A stretch of 64,000 bases of DNA. Source: Fragum whitleyi. Taxonomy: Eukaryota > Mollusca > Bivalvia > Cardiida > Cardiidae. How positions within the stretch are numbered: the first letter of the stretch is position 1; the number at the start of each line of letters is the position of its first letter. The notes below the pieces were generated by a model. The model was given only the letters and a program-made list of their open reading frames with translations, was not told the DNA's origin and searched no databases. A program made the position numbers and the translations under genes. This document shows positions 11,386 through 23,319 of the stretch, in pieces. The stretch is taken from positions 17,604,026 through 17,668,025 of the forward strand of contig OX411545.1 of assembly GCA_948146395.1 (NCBI GenBank), in the 5' to 3' direction.

Positions 11386-11555
11386 GATGAATATAATACG
11401 TACTTAGTGTATTGTATGAAAAAAATATCTAACTCGGTTGTGAGAATTAATAATTGTCTCGGCAGAGCCTCGACATTTTTGCAATTCTCCCAACCTATTT
11501 AGATATTTTTTTCATATAATGCACTAATAAGTATTATATATTTCTCAATGGTTTG
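11386..11555 (+). mobile_element. Palindromic MITE, family C (copy 1)
   Basis: ATAATACGTACTTAGTGTAT ... TCTCGGCAGAGCCTCGA ... CACTAATAAGTATTATAT forms a long fold-back. Copies recur at 12460-12595 (through the tandem duplication) and 53845-54005. Confidence 0.75.
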
Positions 11556-12459
11556 ATTATACATACTCTGTACGAACGAACGTTTTGAATTCAGAAACAT
11601 ATAAACGTTGTATTTTCTTTTAGATTATGATGAAACCTTCTAACATCTTAAATTTAAATGTTAGTTGCTACAAATTCTCACTGGGCTTCTCTTTCCTTAA
11701 GAGTAAATTATACTCCTATTAATTTAAAAGAAAAGTAAATAAAAAAAGACAAAATAGGAAAAGAACATACGTGTGTACATTTTACATGTATTTGCAAAAT
11801 TATAATGTACATTTTCTTCACACACAATATATAACGTCTTCTTTTCTCAAAACACCACGTTTGTGTCGCAGTTGTAGAATTGCCATATGGGCCTGTGATT
11901 GATATTTCCAACACTTTTAAACATGCACGAGATGCAAACAACCAGCAGCCAAGCCAGTGACACAGTGAAATTCGATATAGAACAGAACAGAACATATATT
12001 TTATTTCGGACTTAAACATGAATGTGTCTCATCCATACACGAATATCAAATACAATGCTCAAAGGTGTGAAGTGAATAAACAAATAAAAATAAATATTGA
12101 AAAATCGTGAAATTAGAGATTCATACAATAAATATATGTGCCCCAAACACAAATATTGAGAGTACAAATTCTTAACTATTCAAAATTTATGGAAATAATT
12201 CATTTTTTTAATGTAATATGCACATTTAAGGTATCGGATTAAATTCTTTAAAACAATTTTGTCAGTCGAAGAAGTAGCAAACAAAGTTTATGCATACTTG
12301 GTCGAAACCTGAACAAATTATCAGTAGATCTTTTTCTTATGAATTTATATTTACTGCAAACAAACAAAAAAATGAAAATCATCCTCTACCTCAACATAAT
12401 TACATTTATAACTATACAAAGAAACATCGACGAAAAGAAGACAAAAAGAGGTTATAAGA

Positions 12460-12595
12460 TAAATATTATACGTACTTAGTGTATTGTATGAAAAAAAATC
12501 TTACTCGGTTGAGCCTCGACAATTTTCAATTCTCCCAACCTCGTTAGATATTTTTTTCATATAATACATTAAATAAGTATTATATATTTCTCAAT
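12460..12595 (+). mobile_element. Palindromic MITE, family C (copy 2, internally deleted)
   Basis: Same ends as copy 1, but the centre is shortened (ACTCGGTTGAGCCTCGAC). It lies in unit 2 of the tandem duplication. Confidence 0.7.
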
Positions 12596-13651
12596 GGTTT
12601 AATTCTTCATACTCTATACGAACAACGTTTTGAATTCAGAAACATATAAACGTTGTAATTTCTTTTAGATTATGATGAAACCTTCTTACATCTTACATTT
12701 AAATGCTAGTTGCTACAAATTCTCACAGGGTTTCTCTTTCCTAAATAGTAAATTATACTCCTATTAATTATAAAAAAAAAGTAAATAAAAGAAGAGAAAA
12801 TAGGAAAACAACATACGTGCGTACATTTTATTTGCAAAATTATAATGTACATTTTCTTCACACACAATATATAACGTCTTCTTTTCTCAAAACACCACGT
12901 TTGTGACGCAATTGTAGAATTGCCATAGGAGCCTGTGCTTGATATTTCCAACACTTTTAAACATGCACGAGATGCAAACAACCAGCAGCCAAGCCAGTGA
13001 CACAGTGAAATTCGATATAGAACAGAACAGAACATATATTTTATTTCGGACTTAAACATGAATGTTTCTCATCCATACACGAATATCAAATACAAAGCTC
13101 AAAGGTGTGAAGTGAATAAACAAATAAGAATAAATATTGTAAAATCGAGAAATTAAAGAATCATACAAAAACATATTTGCCCAAAACATATATTGAGAGT
13201 ATAATTTCTAAACTATTCAAAATCTATGGAAACAATTCATTTTTTCTGATGTTATATGCACATTTAAGGTAACGGATTAAATTCTTTAAAACAATTTTGT
13301 CAGTCGAAGAAAGTAGCATACAAAGTTTATGCATACTTGGTCAAAGCCTGAACAAATTATCAGTATATCTCAACTTATTAATTTATATTTACTGCAAACA
13401 AACACGAAATGAAATTCATCTTCTACCTCGACAAAATTACAAATAATACACACCCGTAACTGTCTGTCTATACAGTTTCCACTGAATCGATCGTCCCGTT
13501 TGAATATGAAGGCTGTGGGCTGACATCCTGAATTGCGTAAAGAAGGCGCCTGTCATATCTAATTAATATTAATTCCAAGTAATGTTCATAACTATGAGCC
13601 GAATATATTGTTAAAACGTTATTCTCATTTATTTCGCTGGCCCACTTATGA

Positions 13652-14002
13652 ACAGCTCCATTCATTCTTTCCAAACACTCACTCAAACCATTCAAAAACG
13701 CTCCAAAATTTTCAAAAACATTTCGAAATCGTTATAAACGATCGAAACTTCATTCAAATCAATAAAGTCTTTCCATAAGATAATACGGTGGTGTGAGCAC
13801 GAAGACACACAAATGGAAATAACGTATACATTTTTAAGGAGAGGTAACGGATGTCCGTATTTTCATCCAACTTGGACGAAATAAGTGATATTGTATTATC
13901 TCCCTTTAATTTCAACCAAACTCGCTCCTTCCATTCATTCCAGATCATTCGGAAATCATTCCAAAATTATTCACCTTGTCAATTTCACGATGTTGTTAAC
14001 TG
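13652..14002 (+). mobile_element. Tc1/mariner-type MITE, family A, 5'-truncated
   Basis: It starts inside the element (CAGCTCCATTCATTCTTTCC) and ends with a good right end, CACGATGTTGTTAACTG, followed by TA. Confidence 0.7.
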
Positions 14003-14189
14003 TAAAATATTCTGAGATTGCGAACAGTGACTGGAGGTCCATAAGTATGAATTGAGCGAGAATTGAAGACCCTGATTCGCTCTGTTTAATCCGAGTCTCA
14101 ACGTTGCATTTATCTAAAAATATTGGATATATCATGCAAGGACTCAAATAATAGTCTATCGCTCTATCAACTGCAAATATTGCTATTCT

Positions 14190-14950
14190 GATAATATTTG
14201 ACAGTCGCTATATATTCGGTTAAGTTCATTCAGATATTCAAACAACGTCTAACCGATTGTTCAATTCAGTATTGGCAAGCTAGGATAAACAATTCTTCCA
14301 AAGCTTTCTATTATAAAGACTTTAAATCACAGCTAGACATCGAAAAATATTTAGAAATAGACATGTCCTTTATATACAAAAGGAATTTAGCAAACTTTAG
14401 ATGCTCTTGTAATTCTCTAGAAATAGAGAAAGGCAGACATGAAAACATTGATAAACAATTTCGTTTTTGCAAATATTGCCTAAAAACCAACAAGTACATA
14501 TAAGAAGATGAATTTCATTTTTTTTATTGATTTGTCCCTTATATAGTAATATAAGAGCGTGTTGTTTACCTAAACAATGGCTTAAAGCCTTACCAACAAA
14601 ATCATTATTTGTTAACATAATGTAATCAAAGAATATTGATTGGATTAAGGCACTTGCAAGATACATAACTATATGCTTTCGGGAAAGAGAGGAGTTTGTG
14701 AAAAATCTGGTGAAAGCGACTAAGTCTAAAACAATTTCTAGAAAAATATTGTTGTTACTTTATTATTTACTTTTTTTTGACCTTACATCATTTTGACTAA
14801 TGCATATCGACTCTGTCAGGGAGACTTGTCCCTAAAATACCTAATTTAAAGTATTCGTATATTTCATGACGTTACTATTGTTCAAATTATGTATAATATT
14901 ATTTTGTATATGGGCCAGACGCCTTATATTGAATTCACATTTTTTTGAAT
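14190..14950 (+). pseudogene. LINE (non-LTR retrotransposon) ORF2 C-terminal relic
   Basis: Residues coded from 14198 include QRLTDCSIQYWQ, INNSSK, LANFRCSCNSLEIEKGRH and FCKYC. After a stop at 14501 they continue as EDEFHF, then with a one-base shift in a T8 run as ICPLYSNIR. This series is typical of the cysteine/histidine-rich C-terminus of LINE polyproteins common in bivalves. No reverse-transcriptase core lies upstream, so it is a 5'-truncated dead copy. The AT-rich stretch to about 14950, with ATGGGCCAGACGCC, may be its 3' UTR. Family assignment is by recognition of the motif pattern, not by a search. Confidence 0.7.
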
Positions 14951-15055
14951 CTTTGAATTCAGTGTCCGTGACAGTCATTGTGTTTCATCCGATAATGATT
15001 TATCTTTAGTTTTGCCCATCAACATTCGTGCGATCTGATTGACTAAAAAGTTGGC

Positions 15056-15061
15056 TTTATT
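15056..15061 (-). other. Possible polyadenylation signal for the broken paralogue
   Basis: AATAAA on the minus strand about 250 nt beyond the present stop. It might have served the gene before the MITE changed its end. Confidence 0.25.
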
Positions 15062-15180
15062 CCCAAATAAAATCAATTCTGAGTACGCAGCTGTTTTGTT
15101 AGCTTCAAAAAAGGAGTCCCGTAAAAAATCTGTATATAAATTGGCTAATCATTACACTTATACTTCATGACTCTAAATTA

Positions 15181-15338
15181 TAAGATATGAAGATACTATT
15201 TGTTGATTTCACTGAGGTATGGACTTTAAAAAATCTAATCACACCCATGTATGAATCCGCTTCGCGTATTTAAACAATTTGATAAGGGTTTTAGTTTCAT
15301 ACCTCAATGAAATCAACAAATACTCTCTTCATCTCTGA
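15181..15338 (+). mobile_element. Palindromic MITE, family B, at the 3' end of the broken coiled-coil gene
   Basis: Left arm ATGAAGATACTATTTGTTGA (from 15187) and right arm TCAACAAATACTCTCTTCAT pair over about 36 bp. The right arm supplies the stop codon and last residues of the coiled-coil paralogue. Another copy is at 23320-23510. Confidence 0.75.
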
Positions 15339-17622
15339 AGACCAGGGGCGGCTTGGTAACATTTTTACCATACGGAGATGGCTTCATCCTCGGGTTCAGT
15401 TCGATTGGTCTACGTCTTCCGTCTTTTCCAGTTTTCAACAACAAATTCGGCTTATGTTGTGATCTGGTTGCCATATTCCTTTTATATATATAGTTCTGCG
15501 GCTTATACGTTTCTCTGTATGGCCTGGCGTTTAGAGATCTTTTCTTTTCCTGTGCTTCTTTTCTCGAATCATTTGGCTTTTTACCTGCGGGTTTCCCTTT
15601 CGTGTTTCTATCTCTCGGAAGAACACATGTGCTAGGATTCAATCTTGTGATAAGCTTTTCCATGAGTTCTACCTTAAGCACTTCCCACTGTCTTTTTTCT
15701 TGAACCAGAACTATTTTTTCCTTCTTAAATCCTGTTATATCTCTTTGTTGAGATATTTCATTCGTTTCTTCAACTATACTTTCATTCGAGCGTGTTAAAC
15801 GAGGTGTGGCTACAGGCGTTTTGTGTAACTTTTCTGTACGTTTAAGTCTATCCAAAAGTCGCTTAACTTCTTCTTCCATAACTGATATATTATTTTCCGA
15901 TTTCCGTGGTATTTGTAATCCTTTTGTTTGAACCATAGTTTCCTCTCTCTCAAGAGGTTTGTCATGCATACGTAGTGCGTCAGAATTTTCCCTTGATCGT
16001 GTCAGCACACCAAGATTTGTTTGTTTTACGTCTGCTTTATTCCGCTGATCAGTATTTGTTTCAAAAGCACTAAGTAAGGAATTAGTTTTTGTCGACTTTT
16101 CTTCTAACATATTTTGAATTAGTTCAAGTTTTGACTTCATATTCCGAAGTTCAACTGTTTGGTTTTCTATGATCTTTTGAAGAAGAGCGTTTTCGCGTTG
16201 ATGCATTTTATCTCTATGCGTTTCATGGAGTAGGGTATGTTCCGTTTGATTGGGATGTTGAATTGTATTTTCATGGCTGAGTTCATACTCTCCATTCATA
16301 TTCGTATATTCTTTATCTTCTTTTACCATTTGATCGATTGGGGATGTTTCTCGAGGATGTACATCGATTTGTTTTTTTTTTTTTTAACTCAAATTCATTT
16401 GACCTCTCAGAATGTCCCTTTTCAATTCCTACATCACTGTCATCTTTAACGTTTGACGTATTTTGGTCAATTTTAAGCTCCTCTTTTGGCGTTGAACTAT
16501 GTTCTGATTTTACTAGATTTTCCCTCTGGGTTCCTATCTCTGAAAAAGAAGGTCCATCCAGTTCTTTGCCAATTGTCATTGCCTTATCAACTACGACCAT
16601 TATATCTTCATCTTTCTCTGCCAGATTAAGTGCATGTATTTCCGTAAATTCTTTGGATTCAGAATCGTTTTCCTGTGTCAATTTATTTGTGGATTGAATT
16701 GGTTGTCTTCTTTTAAACTCTTCGTTGAAAATATCTATAACGTATTTCCTTCTGTCTGAATGCTCAGCCGGATATCTTTGTGTTTTGTTCACATCATCAT
16801 TTTCATTTTCTCTACCATTATGGGTCATTGATAAGTTTTCAGTGGTTATCAGGTCTTTGTCCTCGAGGTTTTTAATCTGATTCAGCACATCTTTATTATC
16901 GAGCGAAGATTTATCCTCACAGGCTTGAAATTCTGTATACGATCCTGCTCCATTTTTTGTAGTGATGAGTCGATAGTTGGTTGCTCAGGATTGATTATTC
17001 TTTCATCGAAGGACTTATGTTTGCAGACATCATGATCAAGTTTTGAATCACATCGCTTAGTGTCTAAAGCATTAACGTTGTTTGATGACCCAGTCTCTTC
17101 CCTACACTCGTTTTGAATTACTTCTGTCTTGCAATTACCTCGTTTATCGAATGTCTTACTCAACTCATTTTCCACCACAGTAATGCTCTTTACATTATCA
17201 GCTACCATGATTGTTTGGTTCTCCCTTTGAAGTGTCTGACTTGGTCCATGCGTCTTAAGTAACTCCTCGTTCGTCTTTTGAAGTCCATCGACTTTATCCT
17301 CTAACTGTTTGATTTTAAGTTTGAAAGCTTTGTTTGCCTCTCTGAAGTGTTCACGTTCCTTATATACTGACTTGTATGTCTCTAATTCTTGCACAGTTTC
17401 ACCATCAGTCATATCTAGCCGTGATCGTAGTATATTGTTTTCCTTATAAATGATCTCAAAGTTACGAAGCGTCTCTTTTTCATCCTGTTCCAACTGTTGG
17501 ATTCTACGTTTATATCCAGCTTCCGCTTCTAATAGATCATCTCGCTCTGACACAAGTAGCTGAAGTTCTACGTCGATATGTTTGGATTTTTCAAGAATTT
17601 TCCTTTTCTTTCTTTTCTCCAT
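15313..17622 (-). pseudogene. Broken or mis-sequenced coiled-coil paralogue (about 769 aa, family member 2)
   Basis: Three overlapping frames (17622-16882, 16888-16313, 16329-15313) together match the 797-aa gene at 4.4-6.8 kb along its length. The N-terminal 246 residues carry both ERDDLLEAEAGYKRRI-type blocks. The middle segment keeps an IFxEExKRxQ match. The last segment keeps LLxRLKRTEK and QEKRQWEVLK. The frame changes can be placed at an A6 run (16953-16958) and an A14 run (16372-16385, coding strand); one extra A in the first and one fewer in the second would restore one continuous frame, because the total shift cancels. The middle is more diverged and less coiled than in the paralogue. 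The last residues and stop fall in the right arm of a MITE (15181-15338), so the GLxxGxxYxDLHK tail is missing. A splice acceptor (ATTTTCAG, exon from 17651) lies 29 nt before the ATG, as in the sister genes. It may be a pseudogene, a polymorphic gene, or an intact gene with assembly errors. Confidence 0.8.
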
Positions 17623-17651
17623 TGTCTCAAGTCACAAACATTCTTTGGTCT

Positions 17652-18477
17652 CTGAAAATCTTAACAAAAAAATAGTGATTGATATAATAGTATCCTAAGT
17701 ATTATTATACAAAGATGACTTAAAGGCCAAAAAGGCCTTAAGTGCTTATTTGCAATTTTGTGCTTTTTTCCCGCTTATTAGACCAATTCAATAGCAAAGA
17801 GAGACCTGTATATATAATGTAAATTTTATTTTTCTCTCTACAATATATATGTTTGTCTTGTTTGTCAAGTTGATTGGTTGTCTTGTTTGTAAAGTTGTCA
17901 CTTTTCATTTCTTTCAATGTTTGTACTTTGTACATGTTATCCTCGCCATCATGGCGGTAAAACAACAAAATAATAATAATTCTTTTGTATTTATATGTTT
18001 ACCGAAACACATCGAAAATAATTTCTTATCTCATAATCACATAATATTGAAATTGTCTATCCGAAAAAAAAGAGAGAGTTTAAGCTCACATTTTAAGTGT
18101 TCCGCAGTCCTCGTTCAACTAAAAGCATTCTACAAGCCTTCCTTCCTTCTTTCGATTGTAAAGCGGGTTTAGCTTCTGTTATGAAAACGATTTATAAGAA
18201 TGCACTTTTACTATAATAACCTACTTATGTTGCAATAATACAAGGTCATATTATTGGTATACGACTTCCTGTTCTTGGCGTCGTTTAATAGAACAAACAG
18301 TTTCCAGAGGGGTTTCGGGGAGCTGGAACGAACGCCCTATGTATCAAAATTACTTCATTGAAGTGGACAAATTTAATCAAAAGTTTGTTACACAAGAAAA
18401 ACAGTCCCGTTTTTAGTGATGAAATCACAGAAGTCGAAATTTTACAAATGAAATATATCTTATGAACAACAGTGTTT
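17652..18477. other. Gene-free stretch upstream of the broken coiled-coil gene
   Basis: It should contain the 5' UTR intron and promoter of the paralogue. No confident first exon or donor was seen. Confidence 0.4.
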
Positions 18478-18539
18478 GAGCAAACAGTCCCATAGTATCC
18501 CTATCTATACAGATAGGGATACTATGGGACTATTTGCTC
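18478..18539. repeat. Near-perfect 62-bp inverted repeat
   Basis: Arms of about 29 bp (GAGCAAACAGTCCCATAGTA ... TACTATGGGACTATTTGCTC) around a four-base ATAC loop, with about one mismatch. No longer element is visible around it. Confidence 0.8.
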
Positions 18540-18719
18540 GAATTATAGGCCGACATCGAACCCCCGCTGCTGACAAATGGGAGACCTGTCATGAGTTTTG
18601 ATTGGGACAAGCTGATATTAACTGGGTCTATAATTCAAATGGTATTATGAAAGGCAATGTAAGCCATCGACTTACAAACACCGTGTACTGTAGCAAAGGC
18701 ACAAATAGTGAAAAGGTCT

Positions 18720-19250
18720 TAAGTTATATATATATATCGGCGAAGCCGTAGTGCCTTTTTTTAATCGGCCGATGATAAAATATTGACGAAACGATGTAGG
18801 CGATTTCAGGACAATGATTATATCTTTTTCCTAGGGATGAGGTATAAATTGCTTGATCGGCGATACCAGTGCAAATTATTATGTTTTTTTTTTTTTTAAA
18901 CTAGCGATGAGGTAGAAATTGCTTGGCCGATTAAACGTCTCGTACTGTCGATACGCCGGCTATGTCATGTTAACATCTAGTCGTAAAGACACGTCAACAA
19001 CTTGTCAATGATGATAGATAACAGACCAAAGACAAATAGGAATGCCATGTGTAAGGATTCGGCTGGTTGCCTGCGAGTACAATTTCGACTTTAACAAATC
19101 TAATAGATGTCGGTAGATTTTAACTTGAAGGTACAGTTCAATCTTAGAAAAGTTCACATTTGTATCAGCCGATACACCGATCAGCCGCCGACTTGACGCC
19201 GACTTTATCATCCATCGATTCGACAAAAGCTCGCCGTCGATATGTCGAAG
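18720..19250. repeat. Repeat region with ATCGGCCGAT-type motifs
   Basis: A TATATATATATCGGCG microsatellite is followed by several ATCGGC or GCCGAT motifs and two copies of a GCGATGAGGTAGAAATTGCTTG-like phrase about 75 bp apart. Related sequence occurs at 36895-36975 (CATCGGCCGATGAG). Probably an old DNA element. Confidence 0.4.
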
Positions 19251-19383
19251 CGTTTATGTAAGAAGAGAAGCTTATTAATTAAGAGTCGGTTATTATTGAA
19301 AAGGAAGTATTGAAATTTCAAGGTCGTTTTTAAATAGTTATTAGATATTTTCTACATTTTGAACCTATCATTTTCTGAAAATA

Positions 19384-19560
19384 CAGTCAACAACATCGTG
19401 AAATTGACAAGGCGAATGATTTTGGAATGATCTCGGAATGAAAAAAAAAATGAGTAGAAGGAGCGAGTTTTGAATGATATTCAAGGGAGGTAAAACATGA
19501 ACGATAATATCGTCCAATTGATAGAAATTAACGAGTTTGTTCTACCTGCCTTACCTTAAA
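19384..19560 (+). mobile_element. Tc1/mariner-type MITE, family A, 3'-truncated
   Basis: It begins CAGTCAACAACATCGTGAAA after TA and breaks off just before the next family A copy, giving a head-to-head-like pair. Confidence 0.7.
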
Positions 19561-19570
19561 CAAAAGTCTA

Positions 19571-20009
19571 CAGTTACTTACACCGTAAAATTGACATTCG
19601 TCTCAATCAAAACCATTCTAAATCACTCACTCAGTGCTCGAAATCATTCATTCCAAACACGCACTCAAACCATTCAAAAACGCTTAACCCCATTGAAAAA
19701 TATAGAATCAACAATTTCATTCAAAATAAAATTTTTATTGAGAAAAGTCGTGATTTAACTGACATAATTTAAATTGCTAGCGTCTCATAGGTTCTTTAAG
19801 AAAAAGGAAGCTATCTATACAACTTGTATGCATATTTTATTAAAGGGAGGTAACCAATGTCGCAAATTTTGTTCATTCTGAACAAAATTTGCGACATAGG
19901 ATTACCTCTCATTAAATTCACTCAAAACTCGCTCTACACACTCATTCAATGTCATTCCTGAATTATTCCAAAATCATTTACCTTGTCGATTTTACAATGT
20001 TGTTAACTG
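19571..20009 (+). mobile_element. Tc1/mariner-type MITE, family A (full length)
   Basis: It begins CAGTTACTTACACCGTAAAA, ends TTAACTG, TA on both sides. Central palindrome GGGAGGTAACC ... GGATTACCTC with the TTTTGTTCATTCTGAACAAAA stem. Confidence 0.8.
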
Positions 20010-20289
20010 TACGTATTTTTCTGATTTTGAATCTTCACGGTCAAATCAGGGCCCGAGGTTATAAAACCTTTTTCATGCTCAACTAAGAATTTTCTCAAAT
20101 TTTGAATATAAATAAATGTATGAAATTATAAGATAATCTTAATAAGTTGTTATTTATAACAACTTATTGATATCATTTTTTATGTTGATACATTAAAATG
20201 AGTTTGAAAACAGAATTACGGCTTTAATCTCGAATTGAAATTTGACAAAATTTTAATCTGAGAATGAGAAATGTTTTATAACCGCGGAC

Positions 20290-20512
20290 CCAGACGTCCA
20301 AAATCAACACCAGACAATAAAATCATGCAACTATTTCATCGATTTGATCGAAATATTGATCACTTTGAACGAGTCCGAAGGGTGTTTGAACTATCTCGGA
20401 GCGTTTTTAAGTGATTGGAGTGAGTATTTGGAATGAATGATTGGAGCAATGAGCGAGCGAATTAGAAAAGTTTTGATCGAATTAAATGTCAATTTCGCGA
20501 TGTGGTTAACTG
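20290..20512 (+). mobile_element. Tc1/mariner-type MITE, family A, 5'-truncated
   Basis: AAAATCAACACCAGACAATAAA ... GAATGAATGATTGGAGCAAT ... TTAACTG then TA matches the right half of the family. Confidence 0.65.
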
Positions 20513-20557
20513 TAGTAAAGAATGCAACGTGTATAGTCTCTGGAACATTGGTTTTGC

Positions 20558-20800
20558 ATGTCAAAGCCAAAGAAGGAAGTTTCAAACGGGACAACGTTGT
20601 TCTAATATCTGAACCTGGCAATCAGGTTTTATGAAAGTGTTAAGACTAATGACCACTTTTAATGTATTCATAGTTTTTTTTTAATATATTTTCTCGGTCA
20701 AAGCTAAAGAAGGAAGTTTCAAACGGGACACCGTTGTTCTTAATATATGAACCCGGTATTCAGGAACCAGTTTTTACTTTATGAAAGTGTCAAGCCTTAT
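20558..20800 (+). repeat. Direct repeat, two units about 140 bp apart
   Basis: AAAGAAGGAAGTTTCAAACG with GGACAAYGTTGTTCT and ATGAAAGTGTYAAG occurs at about 20570 and 20705. No coding meaning could be seen. Confidence 0.55.
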
Positions 20801-21920
20801 GGCCTGACCCCCTTTAAAGCTGCTCTTTCACAGTTCTTCATAGAACAAATACCAGAGCTTCGTTCATTTATTTCCACGAATTTATTTATTTGACCCACCG
20901 TCTCCTCGGCACAATTCTCCGATACTGTCGTAGTTGACTCTCACCTGTCGTCGCCGCAACCGGTTGTACAGTGTGGTAAATATTCCAACCGCACTGAACT
21001 TTTTCGATGATACTGATAGTATAATACAGATAATTCTTGCTTTTACGAGTATGATTAGTTTGAAAATAAAAGAAATGGCAGTTTAAGAATGCTAAACAAA
21101 TATTCATTATTTGTAATTTAGATATTATTGCACGGAATCTGATTCATGCTTTTTCTCCTTGTACTAATAATACTCGTATAAGCAAGCATTATTTTTTGAA
21201 GCGCGTCATTTCGCATATTGGTAACATGGCGCAAATAAGCATCACCATTCTTGCTAAAAATGGCGCTGAGTTAAAAAAAAAAAAAAAAAAAAAAAAATGA
21301 AATCTTGATTTAAATTGGGCATTTCATAAATAGGTAACAAAACGCACTTCAATGCGTTTTATTCTGAAAGCATAAGGTGCCCGAAATTTCCCAATACACT
21401 ATCGGATAGTAAAATAGAAATGTACTTTTCTTCAAGGGTAGTGACCGAAGTACTACCAGAAGCTGAATAACAAAAATACATAAAAGAAAGAAATGATCAT
21501 AACCGACTACACTTTAGTCCAGGACACTTTCCAGTATACGGAAATGCCCCTGTGATATTCCGATAAAGACAATACATTTCGGAACATCGCTTGGACTCTT
21601 CAGTAACCTGGAAATACCTCAGACGTTAGTGTAGCAGTTTTATGTCATTTTTAGGAGATTCGGCTCCTGGATGGTACTGCGGTCAATATGCTTGAAGAAA
21701 AACATTTTTTAACGCTTTTCCGATCGTCTGTGGAGATAGTCTTGGCATGTTAAAATTTGAAAACAAAATGCAGTAAAATAATGCATTTTGTTATCGAATT
21801 ATGATATGCCCAGTTTTAACCTTTCGGCGATTTTATTTTCTGCTGCGTCATCTTCAGTAGTTTTTGTGACGTCACATAAACCCGCGTGCACACTAACAAG
21901 CTTTTATATGGCGCGCGAAC
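20801..21920. other. Gene-free stretch with an A25 run
   Basis: It holds an A25 homopolymer (21273-21297) and the dispersed CATTTCGGAACATCGCTTGG fragment at about 21565-21625. No gene was recognised. Confidence 0.4.
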
Positions 21921-22145
21921 GGGGTCAAAAGTCAAACTACCGCTATACCCACAAAATAATGGAGGTATACCCATAAAAATGAGGGTATACCTACATATTT
22001 TTATCGGTATACCGATAAAAATAGAGCTACACCTACAAATTGGGGGTAAACCGCCATAATTATTACCGGTATACCTACAATATTTAGCGGTACACCGGTA
22101 TTATTATGGGTTTACCTATAATAATGAGGGTATACCTATAATTTT
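21921..22145 (+). mobile_element. GGTATACC-repeat element, copy 1
   Basis: From GGGGTCAAAAGTCAA the sequence holds about ten units of some 20 bp built on GGTATACC or close variants, separated by A/T-rich spacers. The left flank CTTTTATATGGCGCGCGAAC is shared, inverted, with the copy at 52464-52655. Confidence 0.7.
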
Positions 22146-23319
22146 TCCGACAACCAATCAGAGAAGGCGTTTTATACAGCATTTTCTATCACAGTCACGG
22201 GCGTTTTTCGGAAGTATTTCGGAATGAAAAAACTCAAATTTAACGAAGAATAATGTTAATATTTTATAATTGAGTTAGTAGAATATCATAAAATAATGAG
22301 TGAGTATTTATTGTGTTTTCCTACCTTTTACACATTTTTTTTTATAATTCATTAGTGTTCCCGTGACGTCACACGCACTTGTTATGTTATCCGATTCAAG
22401 TTTAACTTTATAAAATAAAGATATAAATAGGCGATTTTTTCGTGATAATTCTAGTGTCAAAAAAGGGATATATTTGAAAGATTCCTGTTTGAAAACAAAC
22501 AATATGTAAAAATAAACAAACAAAACAAAAGATCCATTATGTATATAATTGCTATGAATAACATCAAGTATCCGATTTTTTTAAATGAGCCGTTTATCCA
22601 CTTATTTCACATCTTTTTAAATCAACGATCACTTCTAATTTAACTTACCATGGGAATTTTATCCTATAGGAGCAAATATGTGTGAAACAAAAATATAATA
22701 GCATTGATTGGACAATTAAAGTCTGACCAATTTCCTGTGAATACCTGTCATCGAGTTTTATGACACTCGATATTTCAATAGCTTACCTTAAACATTACTG
22801 TAGAAATGAATAAATGATTTAATATCAACAGAGCTGTTAGATAACTTAATCTATTAAAAAGATAAAAATAAAAAAAGACGTTATATATTTACACATAAAT
22901 AAAAAGATCATAAAATCAATCGGAATGATTGATCGATAGATAATTCTTTTTATCAATCGGTATTTGAAGACAATTCGAAGACATTGAGATTACTACAACA
23001 TTTTTTATTTATTTATCATTATTATCATTTTTTTTTTTCGATTAGTGCGAAATTCAATGTAGTAAAAAATGCCAGAAAGAAATGTGCCAAAGGTAAAAAT
23101 ATCAGATATATGTTTCACTAGATTGGTAATCAAAATAACATTTATGTAATTCAATTTATTTGTATCCCTTGCATTTTTAGTTGCTTGGACACTGGTTTCA
23201 TTCCCCGATGAGAACAACTTTTAGTACGCAGTAATTGTCTATGCGCCCGTAAAGCCATTACTCCATGGAACTGCATAACTGCAGAAAATATTTTATTTGA
23301 TCATTTAATATCATTATGT
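22146..23319. other. Gene-free AT-rich stretch
   Basis: Only short frames without family resemblance. No complete repeat was recognised. Confidence 0.4.

Larger units (their letters stand above)
11349..13440 (+). repeat. Tandem duplication, two units of about 1.05 kb
   Basis: Unit 1 (about 11349-12420) and unit 2 (about 12421-13440) both begin AAACATCGACGAAAAGAAGA and run in parallel to the end (TTTATATTTACTGCAAACAAA). Each holds one palindromic family C MITE and the same short minus-strand frame, which is repeat-encoded rather than a gene. Differences are scattered substitutions and small indels. Confidence 0.8.

Noticed and set aside
11708..13059. Similar minus-strand frames of 103 and 117 codons
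   Set aside because: They are the two copies of the same tandemly duplicated non-coding unit; frame lengths differ and there is no start or splice context or known domain.
16372..16958. Programmed ribosomal frameshifting in the broken coiled-coil gene
   Set aside because: Two opposite shifts at plain A-runs without a clear slippery heptamer plus downstream structure are better explained by indels or sequencing error.
23005..23217. A 70-codon minus-strand frame with a hydrophobic stretch
   Set aside because: No recognisable family and no splice or start evidence; AT-rich DNA often yields such hydrophobic frames.
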